Below are positions 24,125 through 31,912 of a stretch of 64,000 bases of DNA, piece by piece. Position 1 is the first letter of the stretch. Every line of letters begins with the position of its first letter. This DNA is from Catenulispora sp. MAP5-51 (GTDB taxonomy: Bacteria > Actinomycetota > Actinomycetes > Streptomycetales > Catenulisporaceae). Location: NCBI RefSeq assembly GCF_041261205.1, contig NZ_JBGCCH010000043.1, positions 1 through 64,000 of the forward strand, given 5' to 3'. The translations under genes were made by a program, and so were the position numbers. Under the pieces are notes generated by a model. That model was not told the DNA's origin. It did not search any database and was given only the letters and a program-made list of their open reading frames with translations.

Positions 24125-26354
24125 GCTCTGCCTCGAACCGCCGGGCCAGGGCGGTGTTGCGGTCTCGGCTCGCGCTGTGGACGGCGATCTCCAGGGCGCG
24201 GCGCTGGCCGACCAGGACGACGAGCTTCCTGGCCCGGGTGACCAAGGTGTAGAGCAGGTTCCGGTACAGCATCAAGGGCCCCGTCTCCGTGGTCAGCGGA
24301 GCGACGACATACGGGTACTCGCTGCCTTGAGAGCGGTGGACGCTGATGGCGTAGGCATGCAGGAGGTCGTCGAGTTCGTCGAAGTCGTAGACGGCGATGT
24401 CGCCGTCGTCGGTGCGCAGCTGCACGGTCCGCGACTGCGTGTCGAGGCCGGAGACGACGGCGGTGGTGCCGTTGAAGATGCCGGAGCTGCCCTTGTTCGG
24501 GTCGTTGCGGATCGGCATCACCTTGTCCCCGATCCGGAACACCGAGGTGCCGGCCCAGTACTCGGCCTTGTCCGGGTCGGCGGGATTGAGGCGTTCCTGG
24601 AGACGACGGCCCAGCTCCACGGTACCGGTCACGCCGCGACGGCTCGGGGCCAGGACCTGGACGTCGGACGGCGGGACGCCGTGCGAGGTCGGGATCCGGA
24701 CCGTGGCGATGTCCAGGATCCGCTCGGCGGCCTGCGCCGAGTCCTCGGCCTCCTCGAACCAGAACTCGCTGGTGCGCGGGTTCGGCATCCGTCCGGCCCG
24801 GATCAGGTGGGCGTTGACGGTGATGGAGGAGCCCTCGCCCTGGCGGAACACGTGAGTCAGTTCGGTGCGCGCGATTTCGGGCACCCGCAGCAGGTCTTCC
24901 AGGACGCTGCCCGGACCGATGGACGGCAGCTGGTCGACATCCCCGACGAGCAGCAGGTGCGTACCCGGCGGAACCTGGCGGGCGAGTTTGAGGCCGAGGA
25001 ACACGTCCAGCATGGACGCCTCGTCGACGACGATCAGGTCGGCCATCAGGGGACTGTCGTCGAACAACGCGTCCGGATCGGCGTCGGGGAGATCGGCCAC
25101 CAGCCGATGGACGGTCATCGCCGGCATCCCGACCAGCTCCGAGAGCCGCTTGGCGGCCTTGCCCGTGGGAGCCGCCAGGGTCACCCGGCCGCCGCCGGCC
25201 TTCACGATCTGCGCGATCGTCTTCACGGTATGGCTCTTGCCACAACCCGGACCGCCGGTGAGCACCGACACGGTGTGGGTCAACGCCATCCGCACCGCCG
25301 CGCGCTGGCCGTCGTGCAGGCCGGGATGGTCGACGTCGAGCGTCTCGGCACGCCGCCGGGCCGCGGCGGGGACATCGGAGTCGGCGCGCAGCAAGGTGGT
25401 GATCGCGGCGGCAAGGGCCCGCTCGGTGTGGTGCAGCACCTTGGCGAAGACGACAATCGCCGACGAGCCGGCGTCCGCCGAATCAGGGTTCGTATCAGGA
25501 TACAGATCAGGGTTCGGATCAGGCTCGACGACCACCGCCCGCAGCGCGGCCAACTGGTCCAGCTCGATGCGCACCAGCTCCCGATCCTGCCCCACCAGCC
25601 GGGCCGCCTCCAGGAGCAGGCGGGTGCGGTTCACATAGCAATGGCCGTCGCGCCGGGCGGCATCCAGCCGGTCGGCCAACGCCGCCCGCAGGCGCTTCGG
25701 ATCCTGCTCGGCAACGCCGGAAGCCAGCGCGATCTTGTCCGCGACCGCGAAGCCGATGCCGCGGACCTTCTCGATGAGCAGGTACGGGTCCTTGCGCACC
25801 ACCGCCGGCGAGTCCGCCCCGAACTCGGCGTAGATCTTCGCGGCCATCAGCGGCGAGATCCCGAACCCCTGCAGCACGACCATCAGATCCCGGATCACCT
25901 TCTGCCCGACCCAGGAGGACACGATCCGGTCCTTGCGGACCGCGCCGATCCCGTTCACCTCGGTGAGCCGCGCCGGATCGGCGTCGATGACCTTCAGCGT
26001 GTCCGCACCGAAGCGCTCGACGATCGCGGCGGCCAGTCCCGGTCCGATGCCGCGGATCAGACCCGAGCCCAGGTACATGCGGATGCCGCGGATGTGCGAC
26101 GGCAACACGCATTCGCACGCACGCACCGACAACTGCGCCCCGAACCGGGAGTGCTGCGTCCAGCGTCCGTCCAACAACACGACGGAACCGGGCTGTACAC
26201 CCGCCAACGCCGCACCGGCAGCGGTGAACTCCCCCTGCTCCTCGGACAGGAGGCGAGCCACGGTGTATTCGTCGGCGCGCACAAAGATCAGGCGCTCCAC
26301 CGCGGCCTCAAGCCGGACCTCGCCGACCGGGTCGGACTCACTCACGGCCGACAC
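24108..26354 (-). CDS. recD2: ATP-dependent RecD2-like DNA helicase
   Basis: A 748-aa SF1B 5'-3' helicase of the RecD2 branch (no RecBC). The N-terminal ~300 residues hold an OB-like segment and helix-hairpin-helix repeats (GIGPGLAAAIVERFG, VNGIGAVRKDRI, VRGIGFAVADKIA). The motor follows: Walker A in TGGPGCGKSHT, Walker B in LIVVDEASM, LLLVGDVDQLPSIG, a LTHVFRQ motif, and the C-terminal AYAISVHRSQGSEY and LYTLVTRARK motifs. It acts in DNA repair or replication fork processing. A DPNPDLYPDTNPDS stretch near residue 290 is a repeat-derived insertion. ATG at 26354. It converges with the SpoIIE gene. Confidence 0.9.
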   Translation of the reverse strand: MSAVSESDPVGEVRLEAAVERLIFVRADEYTVARLLSEEQGEFTAAGAALAGVQPGSVVLLDGRWTQHSRFGAQLSVRACECVLPSHIRGIRMYLGSGLIRGIGPGLAAAIVERFGADTLKVIDADPARLTEVNGIGAVRKDRIVSSWVGQKVIRDLMVVLQGFGISPLMAAKIYAEFGADSPAVVRKDPYLLIEKVRGIGFAVADKIALASGVAEQDPKRLRAALADRLDAARRDGHCYVNRTRLLLEAARLVGQDRELVRIELDQLAALRAVVVEPDPNPDLYPDTNPDSADAGSSAIVVFAKVLHHTERALAAAITTLLRADSDVPAAARRRAETLDVDHPGLHDGQRAAVRMALTHTVSVLTGGPGCGKSHTVKTIAQIVKAGGGRVTLAAPTGKAAKRLSELVGMPAMTVHRLVADLPDADPDALFDDSPLMADLIVVDEASMLDVFLGLKLARQVPPGTHLLLVGDVDQLPSIGPGSVLEDLLRVPEIARTELTHVFRQGEGSSITVNAHLIRAGRMPNPRTSEFWFEEAEDSAQAAERILDIATVRIPTSHGVPPSDVQVLAPSRRGVTGTVELGRRLQERLNPADPDKAEYWAGTSVFRIGDKVMPIRNDPNKGSSGIFNGTTAVVSGLDTQSRTVQLRTDDGDIAVYDFDELDDLLHAYAISVHRSQGSEYPYVVAPLTTETGPLMLYRNLLYTLVTRARKLVVLVGQRRALEIAVHSASRDRNTALARRFEAELDRVS

Positions 26355-26530
26355 GCACTTCCCCTCGGCACTGGGTACGAGCGGGGAATCCAGCCCTCAG
26401 CGGTCGGCACAGCATGGCTTCGCCAGTGTAATCGCGGCCACCACCAGACGTGCGGCTCCGTCTGTCGCGCGTCTTCGACGTCCGCGGCGCAACCAGCCGC
26501 CGAGCTGATGCCCTGCGTAGGGTGGCCCTC

Positions 26531-27289
26531 GTGCCGTTCACCCTTGCCCATCCCGCAGCTGTCCTCCCGCTGATGCACCGTGGCCAGGCGCGAGGGGGGC
26601 TGATCGGCTCCGCTCTGGTCTTCGGCGCCATGGCGCCCGACGTCCCCTACTTCGCCGGAGCGTTCGCGCTCGGCGATCTCGCGCACACGTGGGCGGCCGT
26701 GCCCACACTCGACGTGGCGATCACCGTCGCACTCGCCGCCGCCTGGCACCTGCTGCTGCGCGCGCCGCTGGTGCGCCTGCTGCCGGCACGCTGGGCCGCG
26801 GCCGCGGAGGAGCTGACGGCGCCCCGGGAAAGAAGGATGCGGCTCTCCTTAGTGCCGTGGTTCGTTCTGTCCGCCGTCATCGGCGCGGTGACCCACGTGG
26901 CATGGGACGGCTTCACCCACCCCGGCCGTTTCGGGGTCAGGCTCTTCCCGGTGCTACAGAACGCCCGCATCTTCGGCGAACCGCCATACGTCCTACTCCA
27001 GTACGGATGCTCGGTGCTGGGTGTCGCGGCGCTCGGGTACTGGACCGTGCAGGAGATGCGCCGCGCCGCACGATCGGGCACGAACACGGCGCCCCCGGCA
27101 GGCAACCGCCGACTGGCCTTCGGCCTGATCGCCGGCTTCGCAGTCCTGGGCACCGCCTACCGCGCCACCGAGTGGGCTCGTCCGGGCATGCCGTGGACCT
27201 CGCTGGTCCCCGTCCTCGCCTTCGGCGCGGTCGCCGGCGCCGCGGTCGCGGTGTTTCTCTACGCGCTACTGGCCCTGCGCCGTGCCTAG
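26531..27289 (+). CDS. DUF4184 family membrane protein
   Basis: A 252-aa multi-pass membrane protein whose start matches DUF4184 (MPFTLAHPAAVLPL after the GTG at 26531). Other family marks are AMAPDVPYF and HVAWDGFTHPGRFG, with conserved His and Asp residues at the membrane face that resemble metal-hydrolase-type motifs. Four to six helices are visible, the last in FGAVAGAAVAVFLYALLAL. The function of the family is unknown. The open frame begins 27 codons earlier, but that leader has no family resemblance. Divergent from recD2, with a 176-bp gap. Confidence 0.82.
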   Translation: MPFTLAHPAAVLPLMHRGQARGGLIGSALVFGAMAPDVPYFAGAFALGDLAHTWAAVPTLDVAITVALAAAWHLLLRAPLVRLLPARWAAAAEELTAPRERRMRLSLVPWFVLSAVIGAVTHVAWDGFTHPGRFGVRLFPVLQNARIFGEPPYVLLQYGCSVLGVAALGYWTVQEMRRAARSGTNTAPPAGNRRLAFGLIAGFAVLGTAYRATEWARPGMPWTSLVPVLAFGAVAGAAVAVFLYALLALRRA

Positions 27290-27295
27290 AACGAC

Positions 27296-27685
27296 CTACG
27301 CCAAGTACTCGGCGAGCGGCACGTAGCCATCGTTCGCCGGCGTGGCGATCCGGATGTCGGCGCACCGGGCCTCGGCCCAGGCAACGGCTTCGTCCGGGCG
27401 CTCGGACTCGATATCGCCGCTCTGCTCGATGATCATGTCCTTGCCTTCGAAACCGAGGCCCGTCGCGTGCCACCACACCGCGGTCCAATAAGTGGGATGG
27501 TGGCTTGCCCGCGGATAGCACGTGATCGTGACGTGCTCTGGAACGTCGTGTCGGACATCCGGCCCATGGGGCCCGGCATCTGTGGACGTTCCCGCCTCGA
27601 TCGACGCGGGATCGTGCGCGTCCCGGTCACCCGGCATGTTGCCGGCCGCCAGGTAGTCCTCGAGTCTTCGTTCGGACGGGGTCAT
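27296..27685 (-). CDS. Hypothetical protein, 129 aa
   Basis: A short soluble acidic protein of unknown family, taken from the ATG at 27685 (MTPSERRLEDYLAAGNMPG). The middle has a VTITCYPRASHHPTYW strand-turn rich in His and aromatic residues, and the end a DEAVAWAEARCADIRIA helix followed by a PANDGYVPLAEYLA tail. It converges with the DUF4184 gene 6 bp away and follows the secreted-protein gene on the same strand by 16 bp, so these two may be cotranscribed. Confidence 0.6.
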   Translation of the reverse strand: MTPSERRLEDYLAAGNMPGDRDAHDPASIEAGTSTDAGPHGPDVRHDVPEHVTITCYPRASHHPTYWTAVWWHATGLGFEGKDMIIEQSGDIESERPDEAVAWAEARCADIRIATPANDGYVPLAEYLA

Positions 27686-27701
27686 CCTCAACCTCAGGCT
27701 T

Positions 27702-28502
27702 CTAGTCGTGCCAGCCACCGCCGTGGGACTGCGCCGGCTCCCTGCTCGCGTCGATGCCCAGGAAGTGGAACCCCCCGTACGGCTTGGTCGACCACGCCGT
27801 GGTGGCAATCGGGCTCTTGACGAAGAAGTACCAGTACCCAGGGTACCCGGCCAGGCTCCAGGCCTCCTCCTGCACCGAGGTCCTGTTGAAGTTCTGGTTG
27901 TCCGAAGCCTGGTATCCGGGCGGAGGCCAGGCGGCCGAGAACACCAGGCCCGGGAAGCTGTGCTGTTCGTAGGTGCCGCCGATGACGCTGCCCACCTGCC
28001 CGGGCGGCGGGTTCATCAGCTGGCCGGACATGGTGACGGTGTTGGTGTCCTCCGAGTTGCTGTACGTGAACGGCTTGCAGGTCATGAGGGTTCCGTTCAA
28101 AGTCCACTCGAAGACGCCCGACATGGTGCCGAGCGTCGTCGAACCGTAGCCCCAGTTGCTGCTGTCGCTGTCGAACTGGACGTCGTACTGGCTGTTCTCG
28201 TAATAACAGCCTGCAGCGTCACACCAGCCCGTGGCCGGCTTCAGCCGCGGGGCGCTGGTCGGGCACGACCAACCGCCGACGCGCTGGGCGATCGGCTTGG
28301 CGCACTGGTCACTCGACGCGGCCGTCGCGGTGACTGATCCCGTGAGGTAGTCCTGGTACTTGTGCTGACTCGGTGTCGGCGTTGTGTTGCCCGCGTCCTT
28401 CGCCGCCGCCGACGTCGTGAACACGGCTGCCAGCATGATCACAAAGCTTGTCACGCCGACAAGCGCTCGACGTCGTGGAGCAATGGGTATTCGACGCGCC
28501 AC
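27702..28502 (-). CDS. Secreted protein with a Cys-paired N-terminal module
   Basis: A 266-aa exported protein. The GTG at 28502 follows GGGGAGAAT. A signal peptide (VARRIPIAPRRRALVG basic part, then a VTSFVIMLAAVFTTSA core) ends near SAAAKDA. The mature protein opens with a KYQDYLTG motif, then QCAKPIAQRVGGWSCP. The rest is rich in Trp, Tyr, Gly and Asn with several Cys (GWCDAAGCYYENSQ), resembling beta-sheet secreted proteins. I do not know the family. A divergent small gene (28798-29040) encodes a secreted peptide with the same opening module. The frame is open upstream to 28730, but that stretch has no signal-peptide character. Confidence 0.72.
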   Translation of the reverse strand: MARRIPIAPRRRALVGVTSFVIMLAAVFTTSAAAKDAGNTTPTPSQHKYQDYLTGSVTATAASSDQCAKPIAQRVGGWSCPTSAPRLKPATGWCDAAGCYYENSQYDVQFDSDSSNWGYGSTTLGTMSGVFEWTLNGTLMTCKPFTYSNSEDTNTVTMSGQLMNPPPGQVGSVIGGTYEQHSFPGLVFSAAWPPPGYQASDNQNFNRTSVQEEAWSLAGYPGYWYFFVKSPIATTAWSTKPYGGFHFLGIDASREPAQSHGGGWHD

Positions 28503-28797
28503 TGGATTCTCCCCGGTTTGTTGGTGGCAGTCGGCCGATATGGGCCGACAGTCAATCAGAACACTGAGTCTCTGACGAGCGCGCGCCGCACGAGTAAAAG
28601 CCGCGTAAAACCACGCAGCGTGACAGCCGCTCCGCGGCGGCTTCAGCAACCAGCTGACCAGGCTCGCACCTGTGGGCCGGGTGAACGAGCAGCGCATCGG
28701 ACAAGCCGCGGTTCGCATCAGATGCCGCATTCAGGTGGTTTACTTGCAGGGAAGACCGCAGAGCGCGGTGAACGCCACGTGCCGGGGAGGCCGTCCA
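28503..28797. other. Divergent promoter region of the two secreted-protein genes
   Basis: 295 bp between divergent starts at 28502 and 28798. It holds both ribosome sites (GGGGAGAAT on the minus strand, GGGGAGG on the plus strand). I see no strong palindrome. Confidence 0.5.
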
Positions 28798-29040
28798 GTG
28801 ACCAACCACCCCATCGCCGCGCGGCGTCGTGCAACGATCGTCAGCTCGGCAGCCCTGCTTCTCGGCATGGCCGCCGCGGTCACCGCGACCGCCGCATCGT
28901 CTGGAGGCGCCGACAGGCCCGCGGGACCCCCATCCCGGTACCAGGACTACATCGGCGGCCAGCCCAACGAACAGTGCTCCGTGCCGCCCGCACAGCGCAA
29001 CGGCGGGTGGGTGTGCCCACCGGCGGACGGTCGGCGCTAG
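28798..29040 (+). CDS. Small secreted peptide related to the divergent protein's N-terminus
   Basis: An 80-aa protein. The start is the GTG at 28798 after GGGGAGG. A signal peptide (AARRRATIVSSAALLLGMAA core, cleavage near ATAASSG) leaves a mature peptide of about 50 residues. Its module, RYQDYIGG then QCSVPPAQRNGGWVCP, matches the opening of the mature neighbour (KYQDYLTG, QCAKPIAQRVGGWSCP) in order and spacing, including two Cys. It then stops at DGRR, where the larger protein continues. It may be a truncated duplicate or a real short partner carrying just the module. Its own signal peptide and ribosome site favour a working gene. Confidence 0.65.
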   Translation: MTNHPIAARRRATIVSSAALLLGMAAAVTATAASSGGADRPAGPPSRYQDYIGGQPNEQCSVPPAQRNGGWVCPPADGRR

Positions 29041-29148
29041 CACCAGCCTGACTCGACGTGCGGACGAAGCCAGGGTGCTGCCGTTGTCAGCTGCTGTGCT
29101 GATCTGCTGGATGTAGTGGACCCCTCGCTGTGCCTCGGGACCACCGGT

Positions 29149-30018
29149 ATGTTCCCTGTGGTGACCTTGACGGAGACGCGGGGCCTGGCTCCGATGACCG
29201 ACGGGGCGCAGATTGGTTGGATCGCGCTCGGAGACAAGGCACGGACGCCGCCTGTCGTCATGCTCCACGGCGGGCCGGGGCTGCCGGACTACCTGGGCGA
29301 GGTCGCCGCCATGGTCGCCGATCTGGTGCCGGTGTACCGGTACGACCAGCGTGGCACGGGGCGTTCCGGGTGGCAGGGCCGTCATTGCTTCGCCCGGCAC
29401 GTCGACGATCTCGCCGAGTTGCTCGATGCCTGGGATGCGCCTGAAGCGGTGCTGATCGGGCACTCCTACGGCACCGATCTGGCGAGCCGTTTCTGTCTGG
29501 GGCACCCTGACCGGGTGGCTGCGATGGTGCTGCTGTGCGGACCGTTTGTCGGTGACTGGCGGGCCGGCTATCGAGCCGAACGCGACCGTCGCATGTCCGC
29601 CGCTCAGCAAATGCGGCTTCGCGAACTGGAAGAGCTGACCCCGCGGACGAACGAGCAGGAGGTCGAGCTCCTCGCGCTGGCCTGGTTCACCGACCATGCC
29701 GATCCTGAACGCAGTTGGCGCTGGGCCATGCGGGGAGCTTCGCAGCGTCGGCCCGTCAACTGGGCCATGAACAGCGAGTTGGGCGACGAGGGACGTTCGG
29801 ATCCGCTGGAGCGGCACGTGGATCAGCTGCGCGCGTGCCTTCCCGCACGAACCGAGGTCCTCGGCGGAGCCGACGACCCCCGCCCCCTGTCGGCGCTGGA
29901 GGCGCTGGCGCTGCGGCTCGACGTTCCGCTGACGCGGATCGAGGGCGCCGGGCACGAGCCTTGGCTGGAGCAGTTCGACGTGGTGCGCGCCCACCTGCGG
30001 AGGTTCCTGCTGGCGTGA
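29149..30018 (+). CDS. Alpha/beta hydrolase (proline iminopeptidase-like)
   Basis: A 289-aa alpha/beta-hydrolase. The oxyanion-hole motif HGGPGLPDY, the YDQRGTGRSG turn typical of proline iminopeptidases, the nucleophile elbow GHSYGTDLA and the terminal GAGHEPW with the catalytic His are all present. It could cleave N-terminal residues from peptides or hydrolyse esters; the precise substrate is open. The cap domain (residues ~145-215) is helical and Arg-rich. Start choice is uncertain: ATG 29149 is used, with GTG 29116 and GTG 29161 as alternatives. Confidence 0.78.
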   Translation: MFPVVTLTETRGLAPMTDGAQIGWIALGDKARTPPVVMLHGGPGLPDYLGEVAAMVADLVPVYRYDQRGTGRSGWQGRHCFARHVDDLAELLDAWDAPEAVLIGHSYGTDLASRFCLGHPDRVAAMVLLCGPFVGDWRAGYRAERDRRMSAAQQMRLRELEELTPRTNEQEVELLALAWFTDHADPERSWRWAMRGASQRRPVNWAMNSELGDEGRSDPLERHVDQLRACLPARTEVLGGADDPRPLSALEALALRLDVPLTRIEGAGHEPWLEQFDVVRAHLRRFLLA

Positions 30019-30022
30019 CGCC

Positions 30023-30095
30023 CGGGTGTCCTTGCCTACCGGGTGTCCCTGCGGACCGGGGGTCCCGCGAACCAGGTGTCCCCGCGAACCGCGCG
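30023..30095. repeat. Degenerate ~16-bp tandem repeat
   Basis: Four to five drifting copies of a unit like CCGGGTGTCCCTGCGGA fill the gap between the hydrolase and antiporter genes. Confidence 0.65.
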
Positions 30096-30122
30096 GAAAC
30101 GGCCACGGCAAGATGACCGTCA

Positions 30123-31814
30123 ATGGAACTGACACTCATCGCCGTCGCCGGCGTCATCAGCATCGTGGCCGTGGCCGCGTTCTCGGAGAAGCTCGGGCTG
30201 GCCGCGCCGCTGAGTCTGGTGATCGTCGGGATCGCGCTCAGCTACGTCCCCGGCGTTCCGCGGATCCGCGTCGATCCCGAGGTGGTGCTCACCGGGGTGC
30301 TGCCGCCGCTGCTGTATGCGGCGGCGGTCAATATGCCGGCCACCGATTTCCGGCGGAACCTGAAGTCGATCAGTGGTCTGGCCGTGCTGCTGGTCGCGGC
30401 GACGACGCTGGGGACCGGCTGGCTTTTTCACGCGCTGCTGCCGGGGATCGGGTGGCCGGCGGCGTTCGCGCTCGGGGCGGTGGTCAGTCCGACCGACGCG
30501 GTGGCGGCCAGCTCGATCGGGCACAAGCTGGGGTTGCCGTCCCGGCTGCTGGCGGTGTTGGAGGGCGAGGGGCTGGTCAACGACGCTTCCGCGCTGGTGC
30601 TGCTGCGGTCGGCGGTGGCGGCGATCGCCAGTTCGGTGTCGATGGGGGGTCTGGCCTGGGACTTCGTCAAGGCGGTCGTGATCGCCGCGGTGATCGGACT
30701 GGTCGTCGGGTATGTCAACGTCCGCATCCGGGGGCTGCTGCACGACGGCGTGCTCAACACCGCGATCTCGTTCGTGGTGCCGTTCCTGGCCTTCGTGCCC
30801 GCCGAGGAGCTGCGCGCGTCCGGGGTGCTGGCCGTGGTGGTCGCCGGCCTGGTCAGCGGGGAGATGAGTCCGCGCTACGTGCGCGCGGCCGACCGGATGA
30901 CCGAGCGGATGAACTGGCGGACCTTGGCCTTCCTGCTGGAGAGCGGCATCTTCCTGCTGATGGGCCTGGGACTGCGTTCCCTGATCGACGACGTCGGCGG
31001 CGAACACCTCTCGGCCTGGACCGGGCTGTGGGTGGGCCTGGCCGCCTCGGCGGCGGTGATCCTGCTGCGGATCGGCTTCGTGGCCCCGCTGGTGGCGGTG
31101 CTGCGCAGGGATCGCCGGCGCGCCGAGGAGGCCAAGCCGCGCCTGGAGCGGATGAAGACCCGGATCGACGAACACGACCTCACCGAGCGCTTCAGCCCGC
31201 GGCAGGCCGAGCGCATCACGCACCGCGTGGTCCGGGTCGCCGCCGACATCGAATTCCAGCTCAACGAGGACCTGGGCTGGCGCGGCGGCGTGGTCCTGGC
31301 CTGGTCCGGCATGCGCGGCGCGATCACCGTGGCCGCCGCCGAGACGTTGCCGGCGGACCTCACCAGGCGCCCGCAGATGATCCTGATCGCCACCGTGGTC
31401 GCGCTGACGACCCTGCTGGTGAACGGCCTGACCCTGCCGGCGGTGATCCGCGCGGTCCGGATCCCGGGCGACGACGAGGGACGTATCCGCGCGGAGTACG
31501 CCGACCTGATGGCCACGCTGACGGCCGCGGGGCGGGAGTACCTCGCCGATCCCGGACCGGACGTGGACCCGCAGGTCGTCGCCGAGGTGCGCGAAAGGCT
31601 GGAGCAGCCGCTGCGGAACGTGGAGCAGGAGGCACGGCGCGATCTGCGGGACGAGTACCTGCGGGTGACCCTCGGCGTGTTGGAGGCGGAGCAGGCGCGG
31701 CTGCTGCGCGCCCGATCCGAGGGGGTCTACAGCTCGCGGACGCTGACCCAGATTCAGCGCAGGCTGGACATCCAGACCGCGACGATGCAGCGGATCGGGG
31801 ACGAGGAAGGCTAG
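30123..31814 (+). CDS. Na+/H+ antiporter (CPA1/NhaP type)
   Basis: A 563-aa sodium/proton exchanger. About twelve membrane helices occupy residues 1-420; ALGAVVSPTDAVAASSI and EGEGLVNDASALVLLR are the CPA1 transport-site motifs with the Asp pair, and SGMRGAITVAAAETLP lies in a late helix. The C-terminal ~150 residues are a charged cytoplasmic helical tail (EYADLMATLTAAGREY, then a DEYLRVTLGVLEAEQ helix). It exports Na+ in exchange for protons and helps pH and salt balance. ATG at 30123. It appears to be monocistronic. Confidence 0.9.
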   Translation: MELTLIAVAGVISIVAVAAFSEKLGLAAPLSLVIVGIALSYVPGVPRIRVDPEVVLTGVLPPLLYAAAVNMPATDFRRNLKSISGLAVLLVAATTLGTGWLFHALLPGIGWPAAFALGAVVSPTDAVAASSIGHKLGLPSRLLAVLEGEGLVNDASALVLLRSAVAAIASSVSMGGLAWDFVKAVVIAAVIGLVVGYVNVRIRGLLHDGVLNTAISFVVPFLAFVPAEELRASGVLAVVVAGLVSGEMSPRYVRAADRMTERMNWRTLAFLLESGIFLLMGLGLRSLIDDVGGEHLSAWTGLWVGLAASAAVILLRIGFVAPLVAVLRRDRRRAEEAKPRLERMKTRIDEHDLTERFSPRQAERITHRVVRVAADIEFQLNEDLGWRGGVVLAWSGMRGAITVAAAETLPADLTRRPQMILIATVVALTTLLVNGLTLPAVIRAVRIPGDDEGRIRAEYADLMATLTAAGREYLADPGPDVDPQVVAEVRERLEQPLRNVEQEARRDLRDEYLRVTLGVLEAEQARLLRARSEGVYSSRTLTQIQRRLDIQTATMQRIGDEEG

Positions 31815-31858
31815 CGCCACCCGACGAGGAGAGGTAGCGCCACCCTGAGACACCAGTT

Positions 31859-31879
31859 CGATCAGTGCTCGACTGATCG
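31859..31879. promoter_or_regulatory. Inverted repeat before the kinase gene
   Basis: CGATCAGT and ACTGATCG are perfect 8-bp arms with a 5-nt centre, 45 bp after the antiporter stop and 34 bp before the kinase start. TATCCT at 31881-31886 right after it may be a -10, so an operator is as likely as a weak terminator. Confidence 0.5.
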
Positions 31880-31912
31880 CTATCCTGACTCCGCCACAAC
31901 GGAGGAGGGGTC

